Below, piece after piece: positions 1 to 9,162 of a stretch of 64,000 nt of DNA; the first letter of the stretch is position 1, and each line of letters starts with the position of its first letter. The position numbers were made by a program, and so were the translations under genes. A model generated the notes under the pieces. The model searched no databases and was not told the DNA's origin. It saw only the letters and a list, made by a program, of their open reading frames with translations. Source of the stretch: Actinomycetes bacterium (GTDB taxonomy: Bacteria > Actinomycetota > Actinomycetes > Actinomycetales > Microbacteriaceae); contig JAKOTS010000057.1 in NCBI GenBank assembly GCA_029777095.1, positions 1-64,000 of the forward strand, written 5' to 3'.

Positions 1-1
1 G

Positions 2-301
2 CGTTTTGACCAAAACGTGCCCCAACCCCGACAAACCGCGACGGGGGAGCAGGCAATGGGCGGCGAGCGGGCAGGCACAGGGGCGGGCGCCGGGTCAGGC
101 TGCCCGAGCGACGCCCTCACCGACCGCGAAGCCGAGGTGCTCTCGCTCCTCGCCCAGGCGCTGAGCAACGCCGAGATCGCCGAGCGCCTCTTCATCGGCG
201 AGGCAACCGTGAAGTCGCACGTGTCGAAGGTGCTGCAAAAGCTCGGCGCCCGCGACCGGGTGCAGGCCGTGGTGTTTGCTCATCGCAACGGGTTGGCGTG
301 A
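2..301 (+). CDS. LuxR-family response regulator, C-terminal HTH domain (5' truncated by window edge)
   Basis: [52 protein letters not shown] is a classic GerE/LuxR HTH; frame is open to the window start. Confidence 0.85.
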   Translation, partial: RFDQNVPQPRQTATGEQAMGGERAGTGAGAGSGCPSDALTDREAEVLSLLAQALSNAEIAERLFIGEATVKSHVSKVLQKLGARDRVQAVVFAHRNGLA

Positions 302-340
302 GCCGCGGCATCCGCTCACTGTCTCTCGACACGCCGACTC

Positions 341-360
341 TCTCCCCCACACGGGGGAGA
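341..360. terminator. hairpin downstream of the luxR-type gene
   Basis: TCTCCCCC-ACAC-GGGGGAGA perfect 8-bp stem; no clear U tract. Confidence 0.4.
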
Positions 361-450
361 TGCAACACGCACCGCAAAACCCGTCGCATGGCGGATGCCC
401 CGCCCGCCCGCACTCCGTAGCGTTGATGTCATCGCAATCAAGGAGGACGC

Positions 451-1335
451 ATGCTCGAGCTTCGAGGCATCACCAAGAGTTACGGCGGACGGCGGGTGCT
501 CGACGACGTCACGTTTAACGTCGCCCCAGGCCGACTGACCGGCTTCGTCGGCGGCAACGGCGCAGGCAAGACCACCACCATGCGCATCGTGCTCGGTGTG
601 CTCGCCGACGACGGCGGCAGCGTCTCGCTCGACGGCACGCCCCTCACCGCGGCCGACCGCCGCCGCTTCGGCTACATGCCCGAAGAGCGTGGTCTCTACC
701 CCAAGATGAAGGTGCTCGAGCAGATCGTCTACCTCGCCCGCCTGCACGGTTTTAGCAAGGCGGATGCCACGGCCGAAGCAACCGCGATCCTCGAACAGCT
801 TGGACTCGGCGAGCGCCTCGGCGACAACGTCGAGACCCTCTCGCTGGGCAACCAGCAGCGCGCGCAGATCGCCGCGGCACTCGTGCATGACCCGAAGGTG
901 CTCATCCTCGACGAGCCGTTCTCCGGTCTTGATCCCCTCGCCGTTGACGTCGTCGCGAGCGTCCTGCAGGAGCGCGCCTCGCGCGGCACCGCGGTGCTCT
1001 TCTCCTCGCACCAGCTCGATGTCGTCGAGCGCCTGTGCGACGACCTCGCGATCATCGCGGGCGGCACGATCCGGGCCGCCGGCCCGCGCGACGCCCTGCG
1101 CGAGCAGCACTCCACGCGTCGCTACGAGCTCGTCTCCTCGGCGGATACCGGTTGGCTCCGCGGTGAGCAGGGCGTCACGATCATCGACTTCGACGGCGGA
1201 TACGCCCTCTTCGACGTCGACTCTGACGCCACCGCGCAGCGGGTCTTGCGCCAGGCAGTCACCCTCGGTGATGTCGCAAGCTTCTCGCCGCAGCATCCAA
1301 CTCTTGCCCAGATCTTCAAGGAGGTCATCCAGTGA
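451..1335 (+). CDS. ABC transporter ATP-binding protein
   Basis: Walker A GGNGAGKTT, LSLGNQQR signature, LILDEPFSGLDP Walker B. Confidence 0.93.
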   Translation: MLELRGITKSYGGRRVLDDVTFNVAPGRLTGFVGGNGAGKTTTMRIVLGVLADDGGSVSLDGTPLTAADRRRFGYMPEERGLYPKMKVLEQIVYLARLHGFSKADATAEATAILEQLGLGERLGDNVETLSLGNQQRAQIAAALVHDPKVLILDEPFSGLDPLAVDVVASVLQERASRGTAVLFSSHQLDVVERLCDDLAIIAGGTIRAAGPRDALREQHSTRRYELVSSADTGWLRGEQGVTIIDFDGGYALFDVDSDATAQRVLRQAVTLGDVASFSPQHPTLAQIFKEVIQ

Positions 1336-2462
1336 GCACCGCAACACGCAACTCGAACGCCAGCGCAAACCGCACCCCCACGCGTGCGCCCAACGAGCTG
1401 GGGAGCGTCTGGCTCGTCGCCGAGCGCGAGATCGGCTCGAAGCTGCGCAGCAAGGCGTTCATCATTTCGACCGCGATTCTGTTCGCGATCGCGCTGGCGG
1501 GCATCCTCTTCGCGGGTTTCGCCTCGAAGGATGTCTCGGGCACGCCGGTCGCCGCAGCCGGCGCCGTCGCAACCGAACTTGAAGGTGTTGCCGGGCTCGA
1601 GATCACGCCGGTCGCCGATCGTGCCGCCGCTGAGGCGCTGGTCGCGAGCGGCGATGTTGATGCGGCCGTTGTGGCCGATGCATCCAGCCCCGTCGGTTAC
1701 GTCGTCATCGCCGACTCGAGCGCACCCACCTCGCTGCTGTTGACGCTCGCGCAGGTGCCGCCGGTCGAGCTTTTGAACCCCGCCGAGACCGATGCGGGGC
1801 TCCGCTACCTCGTCGCGATCGGCTTCGGCGTCGTGTTCTTGATGGCCGCCAGCCTGTTCGGCAGCACGATCGCACAGAGTGTCGTCGAAGAGAAGCAGAC
1901 CCGCGTGGTCGAGATTTTGATCTCGGCGATTCCTGCCCGGTCGCTGCTCGCCGGCAAGGTGATCGGCAACACCGTGCTCGCGATGGGGCAGATCCTCGGG
2001 CTCGCGGCGATCGCGATCATCGGGCTCACCGTCACCGGGCAGACCGCCCTCTTGCAGGGGCTCGGCACGCCGATCGTGTGGTTCGCGGTGTTCTTCCTGT
2101 TCGGCTTCATCCTGCTCGCGTCGCTGTTCGCGGCCGCGGCGGCGATGGTCTCGCGGCAGGAGGACATCGGCTCCACCACGATGCCGCTCACGATGCTCGT
2201 CATGGCGCCGTACATGCTGGTGATCCTGTTCAACGACAACGCCCTCGTGATGTCGATCATGTCGTACGTGCCGTTCTCGGCACCCGTGGGCATGCCCATG
2301 CGACTGTTCCTCGGCGAGGCGCAGTGGTGGGAGCCGCTGCTGTCGCTCGTCATCCTCCTCGTCACCTGCGTCGCCGCGATCTGGGTGGGTGCGAAGATCT
2401 ACGAAAACTCGCTCCTGCGCATGGGCGCCCGCGTGAAGCTGGGCGAGGCGCTGCGCGGCTAG
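1332..2462 (+). CDS. ABC-2 type (NatB-like) exporter permease
   Basis: 4-bp overlap with the ATPase gene; hydrophobic segments; VVEEKQTRVVEILISAIPARSLLAGKV motif typical of ABC-2 permeases. Confidence 0.88.
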   Translation: MSTATRNSNASANRTPTRAPNELGSVWLVAEREIGSKLRSKAFIISTAILFAIALAGILFAGFASKDVSGTPVAAAGAVATELEGVAGLEITPVADRAAAEALVASGDVDAAVVADASSPVGYVVIADSSAPTSLLLTLAQVPPVELLNPAETDAGLRYLVAIGFGVVFLMAASLFGSTIAQSVVEEKQTRVVEILISAIPARSLLAGKVIGNTVLAMGQILGLAAIAIIGLTVTGQTALLQGLGTPIVWFAVFFLFGFILLASLFAAAAAMVSRQEDIGSTTMPLTMLVMAPYMLVILFNDNALVMSIMSYVPFSAPVGMPMRLFLGEAQWWEPLLSLVILLVTCVAAIWVGAKIYENSLLRMGARVKLGEALRG

Positions 2463-2512
2463 CGTTTGGCGCTTGGCGTTTCGCGTTTCGCGTTGAGTGC
2501 GAGCGCGAGCGC

Positions 2513-2549
2513 GCGGCGGGTCGGCCCACACCGGGTCGGCCCGCCGCGG
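2513..2549. terminator. GC-rich hairpin downstream of the ABC permease
   Basis: GCGGCGGGTCGGCCC / GGGTCGGCCCGCCGC form a long stem with G-U wobbles. Confidence 0.4.
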
Positions 2550-2625
2550 CGTTTGCGCCCGCACACCCCAGCCCGAAGTGCGATGTTTGGGCCGCGGCAT
2601 CCGCTGTATTTGTGAAAATGGATGC

Positions 2626-3699
2626 ATGGACTCGCTGCACGATGCCAACATCCACCATTTCGCCTCTGACAATCACGCCGGCGCGCACCCGGACGTGCTT
2701 GCGGCCCTGGCCGCGGCCAACGGCGGACATCAAGACGCGTACGGCGCCGATGCCTACACGGCGCGGCTCGACGAGGTGCTCGAGGGGCACTTTGGGACGG
2801 GCGTCGACGTCTACCCGGTGTTCAACGGCACCGGCGCGAACGTCGTCGGCCTGCAGTCGATGCTGCCGCGCTGGGGCGGCGTCATCACGGCGCGCACCGC
2901 GCACATCAACGTCGACGAGAACGGCGCCCCCGAGCGCATCGGCGGCATGAAGCTGCTCGCGCTCGACACCCCCGACGGCAAGCTCCGCCCCGAGCAGATC
3001 GACCGCGAAGTGTGGGGCTGGGGCGACGAACACCGGGCGCAGCCGCTCGTGGTGTCGATCACGCAGTCGACCGAGCTGGGCACGAACTACACGCCCGAGG
3101 AAGTGCGTGCGATCGCCGATGCCGCGCACTCGCAGGGGCTGCGCCTCCACCTTGACGGCGCGCGCATCGCGAATGCCGCCGCCTCGCTGGGCGTGCCGCT
3201 GCGCGCATTCACCACCGATGCGGGCGTCGACGTGCTGTCGCTCGGCGGCACGAAGAACGGGGCGATCGGGGCCGAGGCGATCGTTGTGTTGCGGCCTGAG
3301 GCATCCGAGGGTCTTCGCTATCTGCGCAAGCTCAACATGCAGCTCGGCTCAAAGCAGCGCTTCGCCTCGGCCCAGCTCATCGCGCTGTTCGAGGGCCAGC
3401 TGTGGCGCGACTCGGCGGCGCACGCGAACGCCATGGCCACGCGGCTTCGCAGCCGACTCACGGATGCCGCCGCCACCGCCCCGCTCACCCTGACCTTCAC
3501 CCAGCCAACCGAATCGAATGCCGTGTTTGCGCGGCTTCCCGCCGCTGCGGCGAACGCGTTGCGCCCCCGCTTTGGGTTCTACGACTGGGCGGGCCCGTTC
3601 GCCGATGGAACCGTTGAAGTGCGGTGGATGTGCTCGTGGGACACGACCCCCGAGCACGTCGACGCCTTTGCCGACGCGATCATCGCTGGGTGTGGGTAG
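2626..3699 (+). CDS. low-specificity L-threonine aldolase / beta-eliminating lyase family
   Basis: FASDNHAGAHPDVLAAL, HLDGARIANAAASLG, LSLGGTKNGAIGAEAIV (PLP lysine); start taken at MDSLHDAN. Confidence 0.88.
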   Translation: MDSLHDANIHHFASDNHAGAHPDVLAALAAANGGHQDAYGADAYTARLDEVLEGHFGTGVDVYPVFNGTGANVVGLQSMLPRWGGVITARTAHINVDENGAPERIGGMKLLALDTPDGKLRPEQIDREVWGWGDEHRAQPLVVSITQSTELGTNYTPEEVRAIADAAHSQGLRLHLDGARIANAAASLGVPLRAFTTDAGVDVLSLGGTKNGAIGAEAIVVLRPEASEGLRYLRKLNMQLGSKQRFASAQLIALFEGQLWRDSAAHANAMATRLRSRLTDAAATAPLTLTFTQPTESNAVFARLPAAAANALRPRFGFYDWAGPFADGTVEVRWMCSWDTTPEHVDAFADAIIAGCG

Positions 3700-3823
3700 T
3701 GCGCCGGGTGCGCCGCACGTGTTGGGTGCGCCGGGTGCACCGGGAATAAATTCCCGCGCATAGAGTTAGACCCTATGGGCCAATGGCGACCCATCCCGCC
3801 TGAAATGTGAAAGTGAGGTCGCC

Positions 3824-4417
3824 GTGCACGCGTCCACCCTGAGTTCTGACCGCCGCGCCGAGACCGACAGCCCCCTGCTTGATGTGCTCGTGCACCGCTG
3901 GAGCCCGCGCGCGTACGACGCGACCGAGGCTATCGACGAAGCCAAGCTGGGGAGCGCACTCGAGGCTGCCCGCTGGTCGCCCTCGGCCGGTAACACGCAG
4001 CCCTGGCGCTTCATCGTGGCCCGCCGCGGCACCCCCGAGCACGCCACCGTGCAAGCAAACCTCGTCGGCTTCAACAAGGAGTGGGCAGGCGACGCCGCTG
4101 TGCTGATCGTCGCGATCGCCGAGCACACGAACGAGAACGGCGACGCCATGACCTGGGCGCATTACGACCTCGGCCAGGCGATGGCACACCTCTCGGTGCA
4201 GGCGCACCACGACGGCCTCCACGTGCACCAGATGGGTGGCTTCGACGGCTCGGCGCTGAGCGACGCGTTCGAGCTTGACTCGCGCTTCGCCCCCGTCACC
4301 GTTGCGACGCTCGGCACGCTCGGCGACCCGGCGCAGCTGCCCGAGGTGTTGCAGGAGCGCGAGGTCGCACCGCGCACACGCCGCGCCCTCGGCGACTCAG
4401 TCATCGTCGACGCGTAG
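3824..4417 (+). CDS. nitroreductase family protein
   Basis: RWSPRAYDAT...ARWSPSAGNTQPWRFIVARRG. Confidence 0.88.
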   Translation: MHASTLSSDRRAETDSPLLDVLVHRWSPRAYDATEAIDEAKLGSALEAARWSPSAGNTQPWRFIVARRGTPEHATVQANLVGFNKEWAGDAAVLIVAIAEHTNENGDAMTWAHYDLGQAMAHLSVQAHHDGLHVHQMGGFDGSALSDAFELDSRFAPVTVATLGTLGDPAQLPEVLQEREVAPRTRRALGDSVIVDA

Positions 4418-4497
4418 GCGCCGGCGCGGCGCTTCGCTGCGTCGCCCCAGCGGTTCCCCGTCGCGCTCGTTCCCCTGCTCCCGCGCGCCCCCGCTCC

Positions 4498-4548
4498 CCC
4501 GTCGCGAAACGCCGCTACGAACGCCCAAAAGCGACAAAACGCGACGGG
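4498..4548. repeat. intergenic hairpin repeat, copy A
   Basis: CCCGTCGCGAAACGCCG...AAAAGCGACAAAACGCGACGGG, 9-bp inverted ends; near-identical to 6575-6625. Confidence 0.8.
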
Positions 4549-4623
4549 TGAGCGGCATTGCGTGCGCGGGCTTGGGCGAGCGGAATTGGGGCGGGGCGGC
4601 GGCGGCACCCGGAGCACTCGGCC

Positions 4624-5142
4624 CTAAGCGGTGCCGTCGCTCGACGCCGGAAGTTCTTGGCGATCGGGATGGAACGCGGTGAAGACTGAATACGTTTCGC
4701 CACCGGCATCCGGACCACGCTCTTTGAATTCATTGATCAGAGCGTAGAGCCTGTCTTCGAACTCGGATTTCGACGCGTCGTTGAGCTTGAGACCGAGCCA
4801 GCTGATCTGGAGATCGTCGGGGCTCAGGCCTTCGATCTGCTGAAGGAACGTCTCGACCAGCACGGGCGCCGCGTTCGGAATCTTGGCCGTCCACGACCGC
4901 CCCGTGGCGCGATACGGCACCTCTCGGGCACCCTGCGCACCCGCCCGCTCGGGCTCTGCGACGAGGAATCCGGTCTGCACGAGCGTCCGCACATGGTGCA
5001 GCATCGTGCCCGGGTTGACACCGAGCAGCGCGGCGAGCTCCTTGTTGGTACGTGATGTGTGGGCGCACAGCCGCAGCGTGCGCAGCCGGAACGGCGAGCT
5101 CAGCGCGCGCGCCATCGCCTGGGCTTCGGCATCCGCGGTCAT
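4624..5142 (-). CDS. ArsR-type winged-helix transcriptional regulator
   Basis: ALSSPFRLRTLRLCAHTSRTNKELAALLGVNPGTMLHHVRTLVQTGFLV. Confidence 0.85.
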   Translation of the reverse strand: MTADAEAQAMARALSSPFRLRTLRLCAHTSRTNKELAALLGVNPGTMLHHVRTLVQTGFLVAEPERAGAQGAREVPYRATGRSWTAKIPNAAPVLVETFLQQIEGLSPDDLQISWLGLKLNDASKSEFEDRLYALINEFKERGPDAGGETYSVFTAFHPDRQELPASSDGTA

Positions 5143-5161
5143 GCCCCCACGCTACGTCACC

Positions 5162-5179
5162 GATTGACACATCTCAATC
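5162..5179. promoter_or_regulatory. operator-like inverted repeat 1 (ArsR/MFS divergent promoter)
   Basis: GATTGA-CACATC-TCAATC. Confidence 0.7.
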
Positions 5180-5192
5180 AGTGACGCAGACT

Positions 5193-5210
5193 GATTGGCA
5201 TGTCTCAATC
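5193..5210. promoter_or_regulatory. operator-like inverted repeat 2, overlapping the predicted MFS start codon
   Basis: GATTGG-CATGTC-TCAATC, 31 bp from repeat 1. Confidence 0.7.
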
Positions 5211-6525
5211 GGAGGGATCGCCCACGGGCGAGCCACAAGCATCCGACCCGCGTGAAGAAATGCAGGATGCCGCATCCCTCGCACCCCGCTCACTCTGGCA
5301 CGACCGCAACTTCCTCACGATGTGGGGAGGTCAGTCGCTTAGCCAGTTCGGCGCGCAGTTGACCGAACTCGCGATTCCTGTGCTCGCGGTCTTGGTGCTG
5401 GGCGCGACCGAGTTCGAGGTCGGAGTGCTCACGGCCGCGGGTCTCGCCGCGTTCCTCGTGGTTGGCCTGCCCGCCGGTGCGTGGATCGACAGGCTTCGCA
5501 AGCGCCACGTGATGATCTGGGCCGACGGGGTGCGCGTCCTCGCGCTCGCCGTGATCCCCACGCTGTGGGCGTTCGACATGCTCGAGATGTGGCACCTCTA
5601 TGCGGTCGCGCTGGTCGTGGGCGTGGCGACGGTTTTCTTTGACGTCTCGTACCAGAGCCTGATCCCGTCGCTCGTGCCGCCGCCGCAGATCGCCGAAGCG
5701 AACGGCAAGCTCGAGTCAACGCACCAACTCGCTGGCGTCGCCGGTCCCGCCGCGGGCGGCTGGCTCATCGGCGTGCTGGGCGCGCCCCTCGCGATCGCGG
5801 GCACCGCCATCACCTACCTCGCGTCGTTCTTCGCGCTGCTGCGCACGCGCGACTTCGAGCAGCCCCGTGACCCCGCCGATCACGCGCCGATTCTGCACGA
5901 AATCGGCGAAGGCCTGCGCTGGGTGTTCGGCAACCATCTGTTGCGCCGCATTGTGGCGACGACCGGCGTCTCGAACTTGTTCAACACGATCTCGTTCACG
6001 ATGCTGCCCATCTTCCTGCTCCGCGAGCTCGGCCTCAGCCCCGCGTCGATGGGCGTGATTTTCGCGCTCGGTGCAGTGGGCGGCTTGCTCGGCGCCATCG
6101 CAACACCGCACATCGTTCGCAAGATCGGCGAGGCGCGCGCGATCCCGGTGGGCGCGATCGCGTTCAGCGTGGTGGCGATGGGGTTGCCGATCGCGGCCAT
6201 GATCCCGCAATTCGCGTTCGCGCTGCTGGTCGTGCAGGGGTTTATCGGCAGCTTCACGGTGCTGCTGTACAACATCACGCAGGTCACCTTCCGCCAGCGC
6301 ATCACGCCGCCACGCCTGCTCGGACGTATGAACGCGTCGGTCCGGTTCGTCGTGTGGGGCGTCATGCCCATCGCCGCGCTCGTCGCCGGCATGCTTGGCG
6401 AGTCGCTAGGGGTGCTCGCCACCATGTGGATCGGCGCGATCGGCCAGCTTTTCTCGGCCCTCTTCGTCGTGATCGGGCCGTTCTGGCGCATGCGGGAGCT
6501 ACCGACCACGACGACGACCTCGTAA
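5200..6525 (+). CDS. MFS transporter
   Basis: 441 aa polytopic protein, FLTMWGGQSLSQFGAQLTELAIPVLAV; start codon uncertain. Confidence 0.88.
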   Translation: MSQSEGSPTGEPQASDPREEMQDAASLAPRSLWHDRNFLTMWGGQSLSQFGAQLTELAIPVLAVLVLGATEFEVGVLTAAGLAAFLVVGLPAGAWIDRLRKRHVMIWADGVRVLALAVIPTLWAFDMLEMWHLYAVALVVGVATVFFDVSYQSLIPSLVPPPQIAEANGKLESTHQLAGVAGPAAGGWLIGVLGAPLAIAGTAITYLASFFALLRTRDFEQPRDPADHAPILHEIGEGLRWVFGNHLLRRIVATTGVSNLFNTISFTMLPIFLLRELGLSPASMGVIFALGAVGGLLGAIATPHIVRKIGEARAIPVGAIAFSVVAMGLPIAAMIPQFAFALLVVQGFIGSFTVLLYNITQVTFRQRITPPRLLGRMNASVRFVVWGVMPIAALVAGMLGESLGVLATMWIGAIGQLFSALFVVIGPFWRMRELPTTTTTS

Positions 6526-6574
6526 CGCGGGCAGCGCGCGCCGTCGTCGCCCGTTCCCCCGTCACGTTCGCTCC

Positions 6575-6625
6575 CCCGTCGCGAAACGCCGCAACACACG
6601 CCCAAAAGCGACAAAACGCGACGGG
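6575..6625. repeat. intergenic hairpin repeat, copy B
   Basis: CCCGTCGCGAAACGCCGC...AAAAGCGACAAAACGCGACGGG. Confidence 0.8.
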
Positions 6626-6749
6626 TGAGCAAAGTTTGGCGGGCGGCGCCGGCACCGCGGCACCGCATCGATGCGCGGCAGGGCGCGACAGGGCGCCGCG
6701 TCGGGGCGGGGGTCGACAGGGCAGGGCAGGCCGGGACGAGACGCCCGCC

Positions 6750-7265
6750 CTAGCGCACCGCGCCCGACGAGGGCTCAGCGCCGACCCGGGGCGCCGGCAT
6801 CCCATCCGGACGCCGCGAGCGCACGATACCGAGGATCGCGAGCACAATCGTCGCCACCCACATGATGAAGGCGAACACCGCGGCAAGCACGCTGATGAAC
6901 GAACTCATCTCGTCGCTGATGCCGCCATCCGTCAACAGCGAGATCGCCGACGAGGAGGTCGGCCCGTCGGCCTGGTCGAGCACCGTCAGGCCCAGGAGCA
7001 CAAGTGCGCCCCACAGCATCCATGACACGGTCGCGAACGAACGGCGAGTGGATGCCACCGGCCGCACATCGCGGTCAAACACGGTCAAGACCGGGGCGAT
7101 GTAGAGCAAGAGCATCATCGGGATCCCGAAAATGAACCCTCCGACGGCGAGCCAGCCGAGCTCGGCGCCCAAGAGACCGCGTCCCCAGAACAAGAAGGAA
7201 ATGACCAGGACGGGCGCAATCCACTGGGCAATAAATGCGACTCTGCCGGCGACCGAATATTTCAT
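6750..7265 (-). CDS. small integral membrane protein, unknown function
   Basis: 171 aa, about four hydrophobic segments; 4-bp overlap with the upstream GH15 gene. Confidence 0.7.
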   Translation of the reverse strand: MKYSVAGRVAFIAQWIAPVLVISFLFWGRGLLGAELGWLAVGGFIFGIPMMLLLYIAPVLTVFDRDVRPVASTRRSFATVSWMLWGALVLLGLTVLDQADGPTSSSAISLLTDGGISDEMSSFISVLAAVFAFIMWVATIVLAILGIVRSRRPDGMPAPRVGAEPSSGAVR

Positions 7266-9085
7266 GTATCGACACTAGCGAGCGAACCTGGCCCATTACG
7301 CCGATGTGCACCGCGGCCCAGATTGCCGCCAAGCGCGTCGGCGGCGCGCACCAGCGCGAGGTGCGAAAAGGCCTGTGGCGTGTTGCCCGCGTGGCGGCGC
7401 ATCGTCACGTCGTACTCCTCCGAGAGCAGGCCCAGGTCGTTCGCGATTCCGCACAGTCTGTCCATGAGCGCCGTCGCTTCGCCGAGCCGGCCCGTCGCCG
7501 CGTACTGCTCCACGAGCCAAAATGAGCACGCGAGAAATGGATGCTCCGACCCCGCCACCCCGTCGCCCAAGGTGTCGGTGCGATAGCGGTGCACCAGGCC
7601 GTCGCGCATGAGCTGGGACTCGATCACGGCGACCGTGCGGAGCATGCGGGGATCATCGGGGGCGCAGAACCCCACGAGGGGCAACAGGAGCAAAGAGGCA
7701 TCCACCTCATTCGAGCCGTAGGACTGCACGAACGAGGCCCCGTCATCGCCGAGGCCGTGCGTTTCGACCTCTTCGCGGATCCGATCGCGCAGGGCTTCCC
7801 ACCGCTCGGCGGGCCCGTCGAGGCCGTGCTCGCGCACTGCGCGCACGCCGCGGTCGAGCGCCGCCCACACCATCACGCGCGAGTGCGTGAACATGCGGGG
7901 CTCTCCGCGCATCTCCCAGATACCGTGGTCGGGCTTGTCGATCTGCGCCTCGACAAAATCGAGGAGCGCGCGCTGGAGGGGCCAGGAGAAGTCGGTTTCT
8001 TCGAGGCCGGCCAGCCGCGCCGCCTCGAGCGCGACCATCACCTCACCGACGACGTCGGCCTGAAACTGCTCGACGGCCCCGTTGCCGATTCGTACCGGCG
8101 CCGCGCCGTCGTAGCCCGGGAGGTTTGGTAGCTCGCGTTCGGGCAGGTCGCGCTCGCCGGCGATCCCGTACATGATCTGCACGTCGGCCGCGTCGCCCGC
8201 AATCGCGCGAAGCAACCACCCGCGCCACTGCTGCACCTCGGCCGCAAACCCGTGCGCGATGAGCGCCTCGATAGTCAACGAGGCGTCGCGCAACCAGACG
8301 TAGCGGTAGTCCCAATTTCGCACCCCGCCGAACTCCTCGGGCAGCGATGTCGTCGGCGCCGCGACGATCCCGCCGGTCTCTTCGTGCGTCAGCGCGCGCA
8401 GCACCAGGAGCGATCGCACCACCTCCGCGTGGCGCGGCCCGTCGTGGTCGATGCCTGCGGCCCAGTTGTGCCACCAGCTGGTGGTGTGTGCCAGTGCCGC
8501 GTCGGCATCGCAGGCGGGCGGCGCGCTGTGATGCGAGGGGAACCAGGTCAGGGTGAGGTCGGTCGTGTGCGCGGGAGTCACAGTGACGGTGCCGCGGTGC
8601 GCAAAACCATCGGCGTGCAGCCGCACGCCGCGGACGACGATTGCGTCGGGGCCCGCGATCGCGACGAGGGCGGGTTCGTCGTCGGTGCCGACCTGGCGCA
8701 TCCACGGCATCGACCTGGCATAGTCGGGGCGCACCCGCAGTTCGACCTCGAACTCAACGTGGCCCTCGACCCCGCGAATGCGGCGCACGATATCGGTGTG
8801 CTCGTCGTGCGGCATGAACTCGATCACCTCGGCCACGCCGGTCGCAGTCGTCCAGCGTGTGTGCAGGACGAAGCAGTCGCCCTCGTACGCGCGCGTGGCG
8901 GTTGCCTCGGGGTCGGTGGGGCGGAGCCGCCATCGGCCGTGGCGTTCATCGCCAAGCAGCGCGCCGAAGAGCGAGGGGGAATCGAAGCGGGGCAGACACA
9001 ACCAGTCGATACTGCCCTCGCGAGAAACGAGTGCCGCGGCGCGGCAGTCACTGAGCACTGCGTAGTCCTCGATGGGAGCTGCCAT
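7262..9085 (-). CDS. glycoside hydrolase family 15-like protein (glucoamylase/trehalase type)
   Basis: IEDYAVLSDCRAAALVSREGSIDWLCLPRFDSPSLFGALLG; RNWDYRYVWLRDASLTIEALIAHGF; start reassigned to MAAPIEDY. Confidence 0.9.
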   Translation of the reverse strand: MAAPIEDYAVLSDCRAAALVSREGSIDWLCLPRFDSPSLFGALLGDERHGRWRLRPTDPEATATRAYEGDCFVLHTRWTTATGVAEVIEFMPHDEHTDIVRRIRGVEGHVEFEVELRVRPDYARSMPWMRQVGTDDEPALVAIAGPDAIVVRGVRLHADGFAHRGTVTVTPAHTTDLTLTWFPSHHSAPPACDADAALAHTTSWWHNWAAGIDHDGPRHAEVVRSLLVLRALTHEETGGIVAAPTTSLPEEFGGVRNWDYRYVWLRDASLTIEALIAHGFAAEVQQWRGWLLRAIAGDAADVQIMYGIAGERDLPERELPNLPGYDGAAPVRIGNGAVEQFQADVVGEVMVALEAARLAGLEETDFSWPLQRALLDFVEAQIDKPDHGIWEMRGEPRMFTHSRVMVWAALDRGVRAVREHGLDGPAERWEALRDRIREEVETHGLGDDGASFVQSYGSNEVDASLLLLPLVGFCAPDDPRMLRTVAVIESQLMRDGLVHRYRTDTLGDGVAGSEHPFLACSFWLVEQYAATGRLGEATALMDRLCGIANDLGLLSEEYDVTMRRHAGNTPQAFSHLALVRAADALGGNLGRGAHRRNGPGSLASVDT

Positions 9086-9122
9086 GCCCTCATCCTGCCA
9101 GCGGTGGCGGCAGCACAGGAAG

Positions 9123-9157
9123 ATGGCCCAGGGAACGCGGCGCGTTCCCTGGGCCAT
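9123..9157 (-). terminator. strong palindromic hairpin downstream of clpB
   Basis: ATGGCCCAGGGAACGC-GGC-GCGTTCCCTGGGCCAT, 16-bp perfect stem. Confidence 0.7.
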
Positions 9158-9162
9158 GACTG

